DNA of 64,000 nucleotides from Microbacterium oxydans (GTDB lineage Bacteria > Actinomycetota > Actinomycetes > Actinomycetales > Microbacteriaceae): the NCBI RefSeq assembly GCF_006540085.1, contig NZ_BJOG01000001.1, positions 806,001-870,000 of the forward strand, read 5' to 3'. A program made the position numbers and the translations under genes. Below, piece by piece: positions 8,753 to 17,212 of the stretch. Under the pieces are notes generated by a model, which had not been told where the DNA came from, did not search any database, and was given only the letters and a program-made list of their open reading frames with translations. The first letter of the stretch is position 1. The number at the start of each line of letters is the position of its first letter.

Positions 8753-9654
8753 TGCTGTACTCCACCGTCACACCTGCCGAGAAGAGGCGCCTCTTCCGGG
8801 AGCGACTGGCCTCCGGGGAGCTGCTGCGCTTCCCCGGCGCGTTCAATCCGCTGAGCGCCCGACTGATCGAGCAGAAGGGCTTCGACGGCGTCTACATCTC
8901 CGGCGCCGTGCTCTCCGCCGACCTGGGGCTCCCCGACATCGGCCTCACCACGCTCACCGAGGTCGCCGGCCGCGCCAAGCAGATCGCCCGCATGACCGAC
9001 CTCCCCGCGATCGTCGACGCCGACACTGGCTTCGGGGAACCGATGAACGTCGCCCGCACGATCCAGGAGCTCGAAGACGCGGGTCTCGCCGGCACCCACA
9101 TCGAGGACCAGATCAACCCGAAGCGCTGCGGTCACCTCGACGGCAAGGCCGTGGTCGACGAGAACACCGCGATCAAGCGGATCCGTGCGGCGGCCGACGC
9201 CCGCCGCGACGAGAACTTCCTCATCATGGCGCGCACCGACATCCGGGCCGTCGAGGGGTTGGACGCCGCGATCGACCGCGCGAAGGCGCTGGTGGATGCC
9301 GGCGCCGACGCCGTGTTCCCCGAGGCGATGCGCACCCTGGGCGAGTTCGAGGCGATGGCCGAGGCGCTCGACGTGCCGATCCTGGCGAACATGACCGAGT
9401 TCGGCAAGAGCGAGCTGTTCTCCGTCGACAGCCTCCGCGACGCCGGAGTGAACCTGGTCATCTGGCCGGTGTCGCTGTTGCGCATCTCGATGGGGGCTGC
9501 CGGCCGCGCACTGGATACTCTGAACGACGAGGGGCACCTGACCTCGAAGCTCGGCGAGATGCAGCACCGCGCCGATCTCTACGATCTGATCGACTACGAG
9601 TCGTACAACCACTTCGACTCGGGCGTCTTCAACTTCACCATCACGAAGGAGTGA
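8752..9654 (+). CDS. prpB: 2-Methylisocitrate lyase
   Basis: Isocitrate-lyase superfamily enzyme of 300 residues that splits 2-methylisocitrate into pyruvate and succinate. The catalytic loop KRCGH (about 124-128) is present, with DADTGFGEP binding Mg2+ and ARTDIRAVEGLD downstream. The KRCGH motif and length separate it from isocitrate lyase. It starts on the prpD stop codon and its stop lies inside the prpC ribosome-site region. Confidence 0.95.
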   Translation: MLYSTVTPAEKRRLFRERLASGELLRFPGAFNPLSARLIEQKGFDGVYISGAVLSADLGLPDIGLTTLTEVAGRAKQIARMTDLPAIVDADTGFGEPMNVARTIQELEDAGLAGTHIEDQINPKRCGHLDGKAVVDENTAIKRIRAAADARRDENFLIMARTDIRAVEGLDAAIDRAKALVDAGADAVFPEAMRTLGEFEAMAEALDVPILANMTEFGKSELFSVDSLRDAGVNLVIWPVSLLRISMGAAGRALDTLNDEGHLTSKLGEMQHRADLYDLIDYESYNHFDSGVFNFTITKE

Positions 9655-9656
9655 CC

Positions 9657-10790
9657 ATGACCGAGCCGGACATCAAGAAGGGCCTCGCGGGCGTCGTCGT
9701 CGACACGACCGCGATCTCGAAGGTCAACCCCGAGACGAACAGCCTGCTGTACCGCGGCTACCCGGTGCAGGAGCTGGCGGACACCCAGCCCTTCGAGGCG
9801 GTGGCGTATCTGCTGTGGAACGGCGAGCTGCCGACCCCCGAAGAACTCGCCGCGTTCCGGCTGGAGGAGCGGAAGCACCGCGCGCTCGCCGACAACGTGA
9901 AGGCGGCGATCGACCTGGTGCCGCTCGAGGCGCATCCGATGGACGAGGTGCGCACCGCGGTCAGCCTGATCGGCGCGTCCGATCCCGGCGCCGGGGGTTC
10001 GGTGCTCGATGCGGGCGGCAGCCCGGAGCAGAACCTCGAGCGCAGCATCCGGCTGTTCGCCGCGCTGCCGGCCATCGTCGCGTACGGTCAGCGTCGCCGT
10101 CGCGGTCAGGAGCTCATCGCCCCGCGCGACGACCTCGACTACTCGGCGAACTTCCTCTGGATGACCTTCGGGGAGGAGGCGGACGACGTCGTGGTCGACG
10201 CCTTCAACCGGTCGATGATCCTCTACGCCGAGCACTCCTTCAACGCTTCGACCTTCACCGCGCGGGTGATCACCTCGACGCTGAGTGACATCTACTCGGC
10301 CGTCGTCGGTGCCATCGGTGCACTCAAGGGTCCGCTGCACGGAGGGGCCAACGAGGCCGTGCTGCACATCTTCGACGAGATCGGGTCGGCGGACGCGGTG
10401 GAGTCCTGGCTCGACAAGGCCCTCGCGGAGAAGCGCAAGATCATGGGCTTCGGGCACCGCGTCTACAAGAGGGGCGACTCCCGCGTGCCGACCATGAAGG
10501 CCGCGCTCGACACCCTGGTGGAGCACTACGACCGCCCGGAGGTCGCGGCTCTGTACGACGCGCTCGAGTCGGAGTTCGTCGCCCGCAAGGGCATCTACCC
10601 GAACCTCGACTACCCCTCTGGTCCCGCGTACAACCTGATCGGCTTCGACACCCTCACCTTCACGCCGCTGTTCGTCGCGGCACGCGTGACCGGGTGGACG
10701 GCCCACGTGATCGAACAGGCGGGATCGAACGCGCTGATCCGTCCGCTGTCCTTCTACGACGGACCGGACGAGCGGCACATCTCCGCCTGA
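9657..10790 (+). CDS. prpC: 2-Methylcitrate synthase
   Basis: Citrate-synthase family enzyme of 377 residues that condenses propionyl-CoA with oxaloacetate. The shorter type II-like fold, GPLHGGANE, GFGHRVYKRGDSR and the C-terminal RPLSFYDGP are visible. A GTG at 9651 overlapping the prpB stop is possible, but the ATG at 9657 has AAGGAG at 9646-9651 at the right distance, so it is preferred. The gene ends the prp operon and is followed by a clear hairpin terminator. Propionyl-CoA from the valine cluster 4 kb downstream is a likely substrate source. Confidence 0.93.
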   Translation: MTEPDIKKGLAGVVVDTTAISKVNPETNSLLYRGYPVQELADTQPFEAVAYLLWNGELPTPEELAAFRLEERKHRALADNVKAAIDLVPLEAHPMDEVRTAVSLIGASDPGAGGSVLDAGGSPEQNLERSIRLFAALPAIVAYGQRRRRGQELIAPRDDLDYSANFLWMTFGEEADDVVVDAFNRSMILYAEHSFNASTFTARVITSTLSDIYSAVVGAIGALKGPLHGGANEAVLHIFDEIGSADAVESWLDKALAEKRKIMGFGHRVYKRGDSRVPTMKAALDTLVEHYDRPEVAALYDALESEFVARKGIYPNLDYPSGPAYNLIGFDTLTFTPLFVAARVTGWTAHVIEQAGSNALIRPLSFYDGPDERHISA

Positions 10791-10797
10791 CCCGATC

Positions 10798-10841
10798 GAC
10801 GAAAGGCCCTGATGCGTCGACCGCATCGGGGTCTTTTCGTC
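10798..10841 (+). terminator. Terminator of the prp operon
   Basis: Hairpin with 19-20-nt arms, GACGAAAGGCCCTGATGCG pairing with CGCATCGGGGTCTTTTCGTC with a few mismatches, eight bases after the prpC stop. The descending arm has a TTTT run. Confidence 0.8.
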
Positions 10842-10946
10842 GTGCTTAGCGCGGTGGGATCCCCGCGGTCAAGGCGGTGCACCGAATTCCTCCTCGGAGT
10901 AAGACAGATGCCGGGGTGCTTCCGCCCCGCGCACGAAGGAGGGTCC

Positions 10947-12428
10947 ATGTCCGCATCCGACGCCGCCGTCAAGGAGGTCAGGTCACTCGTCCCCGCACGT
11001 ATGGACCGGCTGCCGTGGTCGCGATTCCACTGGTTGATCGTCGTCGGGCTCGGGTTCTCGTGGATCCTCGACGGCCTCGAGGTTCAGATCGTCGCCGCGA
11101 ACGGGTACGCCGCGACCCTCGGCATGGGCCCGGCCGAGGTGGGGCTCGCCGGCACGTGCTACCTGCTCGGTCAGGTCTTCGGTGCCCTCTTCTTCGGACG
11201 CCTCACCGATCGCCTGGGACGCAAGAAGCTCTTCCTCGTCTCCCTTGCCGTGTACCTCGTGGGCTCCGCGGTCGCAGGGCTCGCCTTCGCGCCGTGGTTC
11301 TTCTACATCTGGCGCTTCGTGGCCGGCGCCGGTATCGGCGGCGAGTACGCGGCCATCAACTCGGCGATCGACGAGATCATCCCGGCGCGCTACCGCGGAC
11401 GTGTCGACATCGCGATCAACGGCACCTACTGGGGTGGTGCGGCGCTCGGTGCCGTGGCCAACGTGTTCTTCCTGAACACCGACATCCTTCCCGAGGACAT
11501 CGGGTGGCGGCTCAGCTTCTTCCTCGGACCCCTCCTCGGACTGCTGCTCATCTACATGCGCCGGCACATCCCGGAGAGCCCGCGCTGGCAGATGACGCAC
11601 GGACGCGAAGAGGCGGCGGAGCGCAATGTCGACGAGATCGAGGAGCGCATCCGCAAGGAGGGCAAGACGATCCCACCCGTCGACGAGAGCAAGGCCATCA
11701 CGGTCAAGGAGTACGGCCGCGTGCCGTTCCTCGTGATCGCGAAGGTGCTGTTCAAGAAGTACCCGCGGCGCACGCTGGTGGGCATCACGATGATGGTGAC
11801 GCAGTCCTTCCTCTACAACGCCATCTTCTTCACGTACGCGCTGGTGCTGGAGAACTTCTACGACACCCCGCCCGCTTCGGCGTCGCAGTACTTCATCGTG
11901 TTCGCGGTCGGGAACCTCGCCGGGGCGCTCATCCTCGGGCACTTCTTCGACACCTGGGGGCGGCGGCGGATGCTGTTCGGCACCTACATGCTCGCCGGCC
12001 TGATCCTGCTGGTCAGCGCCTTCCTGTTCAACGCCGGGGTGCTGAACGCCGCGACGCACACGGCGTTCTGGTGCGCTTCGTTCTTCTTCGCGTCGGCCGG
12101 AGCATCCGCCGCCTATCTGACGGTCAGCGAGATCTTCCCGCTGGAGCTGCGCAGCCAGGTCATCTCGTACATCTTCTCGATCGGTCAGCTGGTCGGCGCG
12201 ATCGCTCCGGTGCTCTACGGTGCCTTGATCGGGCAGAGCGCCGAGAGCGGCGACCGCGGTCCGCTCTTCTGGGGCTATGTGCTCGGCGCGTCGATCATGA
12301 TGTTCGGCGGCATCGTCTGCGGCGTCTTCGGCGTGAGCGCCGCGGGCAAGTCACTGGAGGACATCGCGGATCCGCTCTCGCTCGTGGATTCGCCCGACGA
12401 GGGGGTCTCGCCGGGGAAGGGGACCTGA
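10947..12428 (+). CDS. MFS transporter, sugar/organic-acid symporter type
   Basis: Twelve-helix major facilitator of 493 residues. The family signatures are GRLTDRLGRKKLFLVSLAVYL after helix 2 (motif A) and IPESPRWQM after helix 6, typical of the sugar-porter and aromatic/organic-acid:H+ symporter groups. The upstream in-frame ATG at 10812 would overlap the prp terminator; the ATG at 10947 has a strong GAAGGAGG ribosome site and is chosen. Placed directly after prpDBC it could import propionate or another carboxylate, but it lies beyond the terminator with its own 105-bp leader, so the link is only positional. Confidence 0.85.
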   Translation: MSASDAAVKEVRSLVPARMDRLPWSRFHWLIVVGLGFSWILDGLEVQIVAANGYAATLGMGPAEVGLAGTCYLLGQVFGALFFGRLTDRLGRKKLFLVSLAVYLVGSAVAGLAFAPWFFYIWRFVAGAGIGGEYAAINSAIDEIIPARYRGRVDIAINGTYWGGAALGAVANVFFLNTDILPEDIGWRLSFFLGPLLGLLLIYMRRHIPESPRWQMTHGREEAAERNVDEIEERIRKEGKTIPPVDESKAITVKEYGRVPFLVIAKVLFKKYPRRTLVGITMMVTQSFLYNAIFFTYALVLENFYDTPPASASQYFIVFAVGNLAGALILGHFFDTWGRRRMLFGTYMLAGLILLVSAFLFNAGVLNAATHTAFWCASFFFASAGASAAYLTVSEIFPLELRSQVISYIFSIGQLVGAIAPVLYGALIGQSAESGDRGPLFWGYVLGASIMMFGGIVCGVFGVSAAGKSLEDIADPLSLVDSPDEGVSPGKGT

Positions 12429-12436
12429 GCCGGCGC

Positions 12437-12940
12437 TCAGCGGGCCCGGAGCCAGCGGCGGATGCGACCACGCGCGTTCCGGTAGGGGGATGAGGTGTTG
12501 AGCGAGATCATGCGCCCCATCGTCCAGGTGCGGTACCACGGGGTGCCGTAGAGCTCCTGGTCCGAGCGACTCAGGACGAGGGCTTCGATCCGCTGCTCTG
12601 CGTCGTCGAGGCGTGCACGCAGCTCCACCCAGGACGCGTTCTCGTGGTCGCGGGAGAAGTGCTGAGCCAAAGCCCCGAGGTCGTTCCAGCCGAAACCTGC
12701 CGCCGGCAGCTCGTCGGGGAGCCCGGCGGCGCGACGCTCGTGCCAGGTGAGCACCTGCTCGTTCCAGCCGATCAGATAAGCGAGAAGGTCCGCCGGACTC
12801 ATCATGGTGTCCTTGACATGACCGGGCAGCACGAGTTCGCGGGCGGAGTCCGTCGGCACCCGATCCAGGTCGGCGCACAAGCGCGCGTACTCCGTCCGGA
12901 TCGCCGTGAGCAGGTCGTCCTTCGTCGCGGGGACAGCCAT
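12437..12940 (-). CDS. ClbS/DfsB-family four-helix protein
   Basis: Protein of 167 residues of the ClbS/DfsB (formerly DUF1706) family in the DinB-like four-helix fold. It starts MAVPATKDDLLTAI and shows PADLLAYLIGWNEQVLTWH and the C-terminal SPYRNARGRIRRWLR. Members include a colibactin-resistance cyclopropane hydrolase, but most have no known role. The start overlaps the stop of the upstream membrane gene by one base, so the two are cotranscribed. Confidence 0.8.
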   Translation of the reverse strand: MAVPATKDDLLTAIRTEYARLCADLDRVPTDSARELVLPGHVKDTMMSPADLLAYLIGWNEQVLTWHERRAAGLPDELPAAGFGWNDLGALAQHFSRDHENASWVELRARLDDAEQRIEALVLSRSDQELYGTPWYRTWTMGRMISLNTSSPYRNARGRIRRWLRAR

Positions 12941-13368
12941 CAGTGCGTCCGGCTGTCCCGCGCGAAGAAGGGTCGGGGCCAGGCGCCCAGCGCGAGCACC
13001 GCCAGCACGGTCTGGATCAGGCCGGTCGCGAAGAAGATGCCGTGCAGCGGCGACCAGACGAGCATCATGGCGATCTCGACGAAGATCCAGATCATCATCG
13101 TCAGCCCGGCCGCCGCGTGCATCGCCCACGCGACGCCGAATCGGCCGAACTGCGCGACGAGAGCCAGCGCCTGCACGCCGCCGACGACGACGCCCAGGAT
13201 GATCCCCGGCCAGACGTAGGAGTCGAAGATGCTGCCGTCGAGCCATTCGGGCGGCAGTCCCATCCCGCCGCCGACCGTCAACCCGACCATTCCGATCAGA
13301 GCCGACAGGAGGTTGAGCGCCGCGACGGTGGCGAGAGCGATGCGGAGGGCGCGGGGTGTCGATCGCAT
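12940..13368 (-). CDS. Small four-helix membrane protein
   Basis: Protein of 142 residues with about four hydrophobic segments (IALATVAALNLLSALIGMVGL, YVWPGIILGVVVGGVQALALV, AAGLTMMIWIFVEIAMML, GIFFATGLIQTVLAVLALG). No catalytic motif is visible and I do not recognise the family beyond a generic DUF-type inner-membrane protein. It is the upstream partner of the ClbS/DfsB-like gene, which it overlaps by one base. Confidence 0.7.
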   Translation of the reverse strand: MRSTPRALRIALATVAALNLLSALIGMVGLTVGGGMGLPPEWLDGSIFDSYVWPGIILGVVVGGVQALALVAQFGRFGVAWAMHAAAGLTMMIWIFVEIAMMLVWSPLHGIFFATGLIQTVLAVLALGAWPRPFFARDSRTH

Positions 13369-13466
13369 GGGCTCACCGTACCGGCCGGTGCCCGCGTGGC
13401 GCGGGAGCGGCGGGCGTGGAAAACCGATGCTCGCGGTCGCTCAGGAGCACGACGCCGAGCGCGCGG

Positions 13467-14051
13467 TCAGCGGGCGAGCCAGCTCCGCAGCGAGCGGGTG
13501 ACGAACGGGAGCACCCAGTACGCCATGATCGGCGTGAGCACGAGAGTGGTGACGAGCACGCGCAGCCAGATCGGCAGCTCGTTCCAGCCGGGGACGGGGC
13601 TCATCGCGTAGGTGAAAGCGAGGTTCACCGGGAAGAAGCCGAGCCAGATCGAGGTCGCCTGCTTCCAGCGCGGCGGGGCGGGTGCGACAGTGACCGTCTC
13701 GGTGGTGCCGTCGGAGGACGGAAGCGTGATGGTCCCGGTCGTCGGCTCGTCGAACCAGCCCTCGATCCCGGTGCGGCGCTTGGAGCGCTCGCTGCGCACG
13801 AAACCTTCGCCCATCGACAGCCACCATGCCCGCTCGGCCGACTGCTCCCACGCGGTGAGCGAATCCTCGCTCGCGAAGCGGTAGAGCATGTGCCAGACCT
13901 GCGAGTCTTCGCCGGCGCGCACCCAGCCTGAGCCGAGGAAGCCCGGATACTTCGTCGCGAGGTTCACCCCCGTCTGCACCCAGGCGGTCGCCTCGACGAT
14001 GCGCTCGGGGTCGACTTCGCGGCGGATGGACACGGTGAGGGGTTCGGACAT
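13467..14051 (-). CDS. Antibiotic-biosynthesis-monooxygenase-like protein with membrane anchor
   Basis: Protein of 194 residues. The N-terminal part reads as an ABM-type ferredoxin-like domain (TVSIRREVDPERIVEATAWVQ, YPGFLGSGWVRAGEDSQVWHMLYRF), and the C-terminal part has two hydrophobic helices (ATSIWLGFFPVNLAFTYAM and VLVTTLVLTPIMAYWVLPFV). The substrate is unknown; many such proteins have no demonstrated oxygenase activity. The start ATG at 14051 is preferred over the frame's upstream extension, which is compositionally poor. Confidence 0.75.
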   Translation of the reverse strand: MSEPLTVSIRREVDPERIVEATAWVQTGVNLATKYPGFLGSGWVRAGEDSQVWHMLYRFASEDSLTAWEQSAERAWWLSMGEGFVRSERSKRRTGIEGWFDEPTTGTITLPSSDGTTETVTVAPAPPRWKQATSIWLGFFPVNLAFTYAMSPVPGWNELPIWLRVLVTTLVLTPIMAYWVLPFVTRSLRSWLAR

Positions 14052-14465
14052 GGTGCGGTCCTCGGGAACGGGCGCCAGGGGTCGGGGCGCCGGAGCGGAT
14101 GCGCCAGGGTGACGGCGCTTGGTCGATTCTAATTCGGTTGCGGGAGGTTCCCGGCCGGATCCGCCCGTGCACAGAGAGACCCCCGCCGACCCGATTCGGC
14201 GGGGGTCACGCGGCGTGGGAGCCGCGACGGGAGCGAGAACGCTCACCGTGCGCGCGGTGGACGTGACACCCGATCCGGTCTGAGTCTCTGTCCGCGCATC
14301 TGCAGTTCTACCCGGGCGAGATGGCCGGACGGTGAACGCGGTGCGAACACCCGACACTGCCGCGCGCGAGGTCGATCCGGAAGATACAAGGATGTCCTAG
14401 TAAATGTCCGGTGCTCCGAGTAAACTCCCCAATGTGCCAACGACGGCACGGAGGGATGTCACACA
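14052..14465. other. Divergent intergenic region upstream of mmsA (414 bp)
   Basis: No convincing gene. It contains a strong terminator-like hairpin at 14178-14207, a direct repeat ATGTCC at 14392-14397 and 14404-14409 (12-bp period), and the inverted repeat GTGCC-N6-GGCAC at 14434-14449 beside the GGAGGG ribosome site of mmsA. The short minus-strand frame at 14243-14449 has no ribosome site or family resemblance. The repeats near mmsA are operator candidates. Confidence 0.5.
14178..14207. terminator. Terminator-like hairpin in a divergent region
   Basis: Perfect 12-bp arms GACCCCCGCCGA and TCGGCGGGGGTC around a 6-nt loop. Read on the minus strand it is followed by TCTCTCTG. It lies between two divergent genes, so it does not end either of them. 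It could be a 5'-leader attenuator of the ABM-like gene or the end of a small RNA. Confidence 0.65.
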
Positions 14466-15968
14466 ATGACTCGTACTATCCCGCACTTCGTGGGCGGATC
14501 GCTTCTCACTCCCGATTCGGGTCGCTTCGCCGACGTGTTCGATCCGAGCACGGGCGCTGTGCAGGCCAGGGTTCCGCTCGCATCGGCCGACGAGGTGCGC
14601 CGCGTGATCGGGAACGCCGAAGAGGCGCAGGTGGGGTGGGCAGCGACCAACCCGCAGAAGCGCGCCCGCGTGCTGCTGCGCTTCCTCGACCTGGTGCAGC
14701 GCGAGATGACGTCTCTGGCCGAACTCCTCGCGAGCGAGCACGGCAAGACGGTCGACGACGCGAAGGGCGACATCCAGCGGGGGCTCGAGGTCATCGAGTT
14801 CTCCGCCGGTGCTCCGCACCTCCTCAAGGGCGAGTACTCCACCGGCGCCGGAACCGGCATCGACGTGTACTCGATGCGGCAGCCGCTCGGGGTCGTCGCC
14901 GCGATCACACCCTTCAACTTCCCCGCCATGATCCCGCTGTGGAAGGCCGGCCCCGCGCTCGCCGCCGGCAATGCGGTCGTGCTCAAGCCCAGCGAGCGTG
15001 ACCCTTCCGTGCCGGTGCGCATCGCCGAACTCTTCCTCGAGGCGGGCCTGCCCGCCGGCGTCCTCAACGTGGTGCACGGCGACAAGGAGGCGGTCGACAC
15101 GCTGCTCACCGACGACCGCATCCGCGCGGTCGGCTTCGTCGGGTCCACGCCCATCGCGGAGTACATCTACGCGACGGCCGCAGCCCACGGCAAGCGCGCG
15201 CAGTGCTTCGGCGGTGCCAAGAACCACATGATCGTGATGCCGGATGCCGACCTCGACCAGGCCGTCGACGCGCTGATCGGCTCCGGCTACGGCTCGGCGG
15301 GCGAACGCTGCATGGCCATCTCGGTCGCCGTGCCGGTGGGGCAGGAGACCGCAGACGCCCTCGCCGCGAAGCTCACCGAACGTGTCGCCCAGCTGCGGGT
15401 GGGCCCTTCCCTCGCCGCGGACGTCGACTACGGACCTCTGGTCACGCGGGCGGCCGTCGAACGGGTGGAAGGCTACATCCAGCAAGGGATCGACGAGGGT
15501 GCGACGCTGCTCGCCGACGGTCGCGGCTTCACGGTCGAAGGGCACGAAGAGGGGTTCTATCTCGGACCGACCCTGTTCGACCACGTCACCACCGACATGG
15601 CGATCTACCGCGAGGAGATCTTCGGCCCTGTGCTCGTGATCGCCCGCGCCGCCGACTACGAGGAGGCGCTGCGCATGGCCTCGGAGCACGAGTACGGCAA
15701 CGGGGTCGCCATCTTCACGCGCGACGGCGACGCGGCTCGTGACTTCGCCGCCCGCGTCGAGGTCGGGATGGTCGGGGTGAACGTGCCGATCCCCGTGCCG
15801 ATCGCCTATTACACGTTCGGCGGGTGGAAGCGCAGCGGCTTCGGCGACCTCAACCAGCACGGCACCGATGCCTTCCGCTTCTACACGAAGACCAAGACGG
15901 TGACGAGTCGCTGGCCCGCGGCAGGCATCCGCGACGGCGCCAGCTTCGTCATCCCCACGATGCACTGA
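14466..15968 (+). CDS. mmsA: CoA-acylating methylmalonate-semialdehyde dehydrogenase
   Basis: Aldehyde dehydrogenase superfamily enzyme of 500 residues that converts methylmalonate semialdehyde plus CoA and NAD+ into propionyl-CoA and CO2, the last step of valine breakdown. Characteristic stretches are ITPFNFPAMIPLWKAGPALAAGN, FVGSTPIAEYIY, QCFGGAKNHMIVMPDAD and the nucleophile segment GSAGERCMAIS. The FGGAKNH segment distinguishes MmsA from hydrolytic aldehyde dehydrogenases. First gene of the valine cluster, with a GGAGGG ribosome site and operator-like repeats just upstream. Confidence 0.95.
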   Translation: MTRTIPHFVGGSLLTPDSGRFADVFDPSTGAVQARVPLASADEVRRVIGNAEEAQVGWAATNPQKRARVLLRFLDLVQREMTSLAELLASEHGKTVDDAKGDIQRGLEVIEFSAGAPHLLKGEYSTGAGTGIDVYSMRQPLGVVAAITPFNFPAMIPLWKAGPALAAGNAVVLKPSERDPSVPVRIAELFLEAGLPAGVLNVVHGDKEAVDTLLTDDRIRAVGFVGSTPIAEYIYATAAAHGKRAQCFGGAKNHMIVMPDADLDQAVDALIGSGYGSAGERCMAISVAVPVGQETADALAAKLTERVAQLRVGPSLAADVDYGPLVTRAAVERVEGYIQQGIDEGATLLADGRGFTVEGHEEGFYLGPTLFDHVTTDMAIYREEIFGPVLVIARAADYEEALRMASEHEYGNGVAIFTRDGDAARDFAARVEVGMVGVNVPIPVPIAYYTFGGWKRSGFGDLNQHGTDAFRFYTKTKTVTSRWPAAGIRDGASFVIPTMH

Positions 15969-15987
15969 CCCTTCGACAAGCTCAGGG
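15969..15987. repeat. Short repeat of the type CCCTTCGACAAGCTCAGGG
   Basis: A 19-bp imperfect palindrome in the 41-bp mmsA-ACAD gap. I recall this sequence as a widespread intergenic repeat in many GC-rich bacteria, including Microbacteriaceae. Only one copy was noticed here, so the repeat status rests on recall. Confidence 0.5.
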
Positions 15988-16009
15988 ACCCAACTTCTAA
16001 GGAAAAGCG

Positions 16010-17212
16010 ATGACCATGACCACCGTCACCACCACCGCCGAGGAGCGCGAGGCGATCATCGGCGCCGTCCGCGAGTTCGCCGAGACCGAGCTCGCCCCCT
16101 ACGCCGCGGAACGCGACGAGAAGCACCTGTTCCCCCGGGAATCGCTGAACCGTGCAGGAGAGCTCGGGCTCGGCGGTATCTACGTCGACGAGGAGTTCGG
16201 GGGCAGTGGACTCAGTCGGCTCGACACCGTCGCGATCTTCGAGGAGCTCGCGAAGGGTGACCCGGCGGTCGCGGCGTACATCTCCATCCATAACATGGTC
16301 GTGTGGATGATCGACACCTACGGTGATGACAGCCAGCGCGCGACGTGGTTGCCGCAGCTCACCGCGATGTCGGAGTTCGGCGGCTACTGCCTCACAGAGC
16401 CGGGGGTGGGGTCTGATGCGGCCAACGTCGCGACGAGTGCGGTCCGCGACGGCGACGATTACGTGCTCACGGGAGTGAAGCAGTTCATCTCCGGTGCGGG
16501 CGAGGCCGCCGTCTACGTCGTGATGGCGCGCACGGGAGAACCGGGAGCACGCGGTATCAGCGCGTTCCTCGTGCCGGGAGACTCCGAATCCCTCAGCTTC
16601 GGCGCACCGGAGAAGAAGATGGGGTGGCATGCGCAGCCCACCCGACAGGTGATCCTCGACGGCGTCCGAGTCCCGGCATCCGCCATGCTCGGCGACGAGG
16701 GACGCGGGTTCGCGATCGCGATGTCCGCGCTCAACGGCGGTCGGCTCAACATCGCCGCGTGCTCGCTGGGCGGGGCGCAATGGGCGCTCGACAAGGCTGT
16801 GCAGTACGTCCACGAGCGGATGGCGTTCGGCGAACCGCTCGCCGAGAAGCAGTCGATCCTGTTCGCGATCGCCGACATGCGCACCGACCTGCACGCCGCA
16901 CGCCTCATGGTGCGCGATGGCGCGCAGGCGGTCGACGAGCACGCGCCGGACGCGACGATGCGTTGCGCCATGGCCAAGCGGTTCGCGACCGATGCCGGAT
17001 TCGACGTCGCCAATCGCGCCCTGCAGCTGCACGGCGGCTACGGCTACCTGCAGGACTACGGGATCGAGAAGGTGGTCCGCGACCTGCGGGTGCACCAGAT
17101 CCTGGAAGGAACGAACGAGATCATGCGTCTGATCGTCGGACGCGAGATGCTGCGACCGGCGGGCTCGGCGTCCGTGCAGCGTGGCGGAGATCAGATGCGG
17201 AGCGCATCATGA
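16010..17212 (+). CDS. Acyl-CoA dehydrogenase, probably isobutyryl-CoA specific
   Basis: FAD-dependent acyl-CoA dehydrogenase of 400 residues that passes electrons to ETF. Signatures are CLTEPGVGSDAANV (FAD and substrate binding), QFISGAG, MGWHAQPTRQV, LHGGYGYLQDYGIEKVVRDLRVHQILEGTNEIMR, with the catalytic glutamate in EGTNEI. Context between mmsA and mmsB points to isobutyryl-CoA or short branched-chain substrates, as in ACAD8-type enzymes. The stop overlaps the mmsB ATG by four bases. Start variants at 16010 or 16016 (MTMTTV) are both possible. Confidence 0.9.
   Translation: MTMTTVTTTAEEREAIIGAVREFAETELAPYAAERDEKHLFPRESLNRAGELGLGGIYVDEEFGGSGLSRLDTVAIFEELAKGDPAVAAYISIHNMVVWMIDTYGDDSQRATWLPQLTAMSEFGGYCLTEPGVGSDAANVATSAVRDGDDYVLTGVKQFISGAGEAAVYVVMARTGEPGARGISAFLVPGDSESLSFGAPEKKMGWHAQPTRQVILDGVRVPASAMLGDEGRGFAIAMSALNGGRLNIAACSLGGAQWALDKAVQYVHERMAFGEPLAEKQSILFAIADMRTDLHAARLMVRDGAQAVDEHAPDATMRCAMAKRFATDAGFDVANRALQLHGGYGYLQDYGIEKVVRDLRVHQILEGTNEIMRLIVGREMLRPAGSASVQRGGDQMRSAS

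Noticed and set aside
14243..14449. A 68-codon minus-strand frame in the mmsA upstream region
   Set aside because: No ribosome site, arginine-rich shadow composition, and it would cover the likely mmsA promoter.
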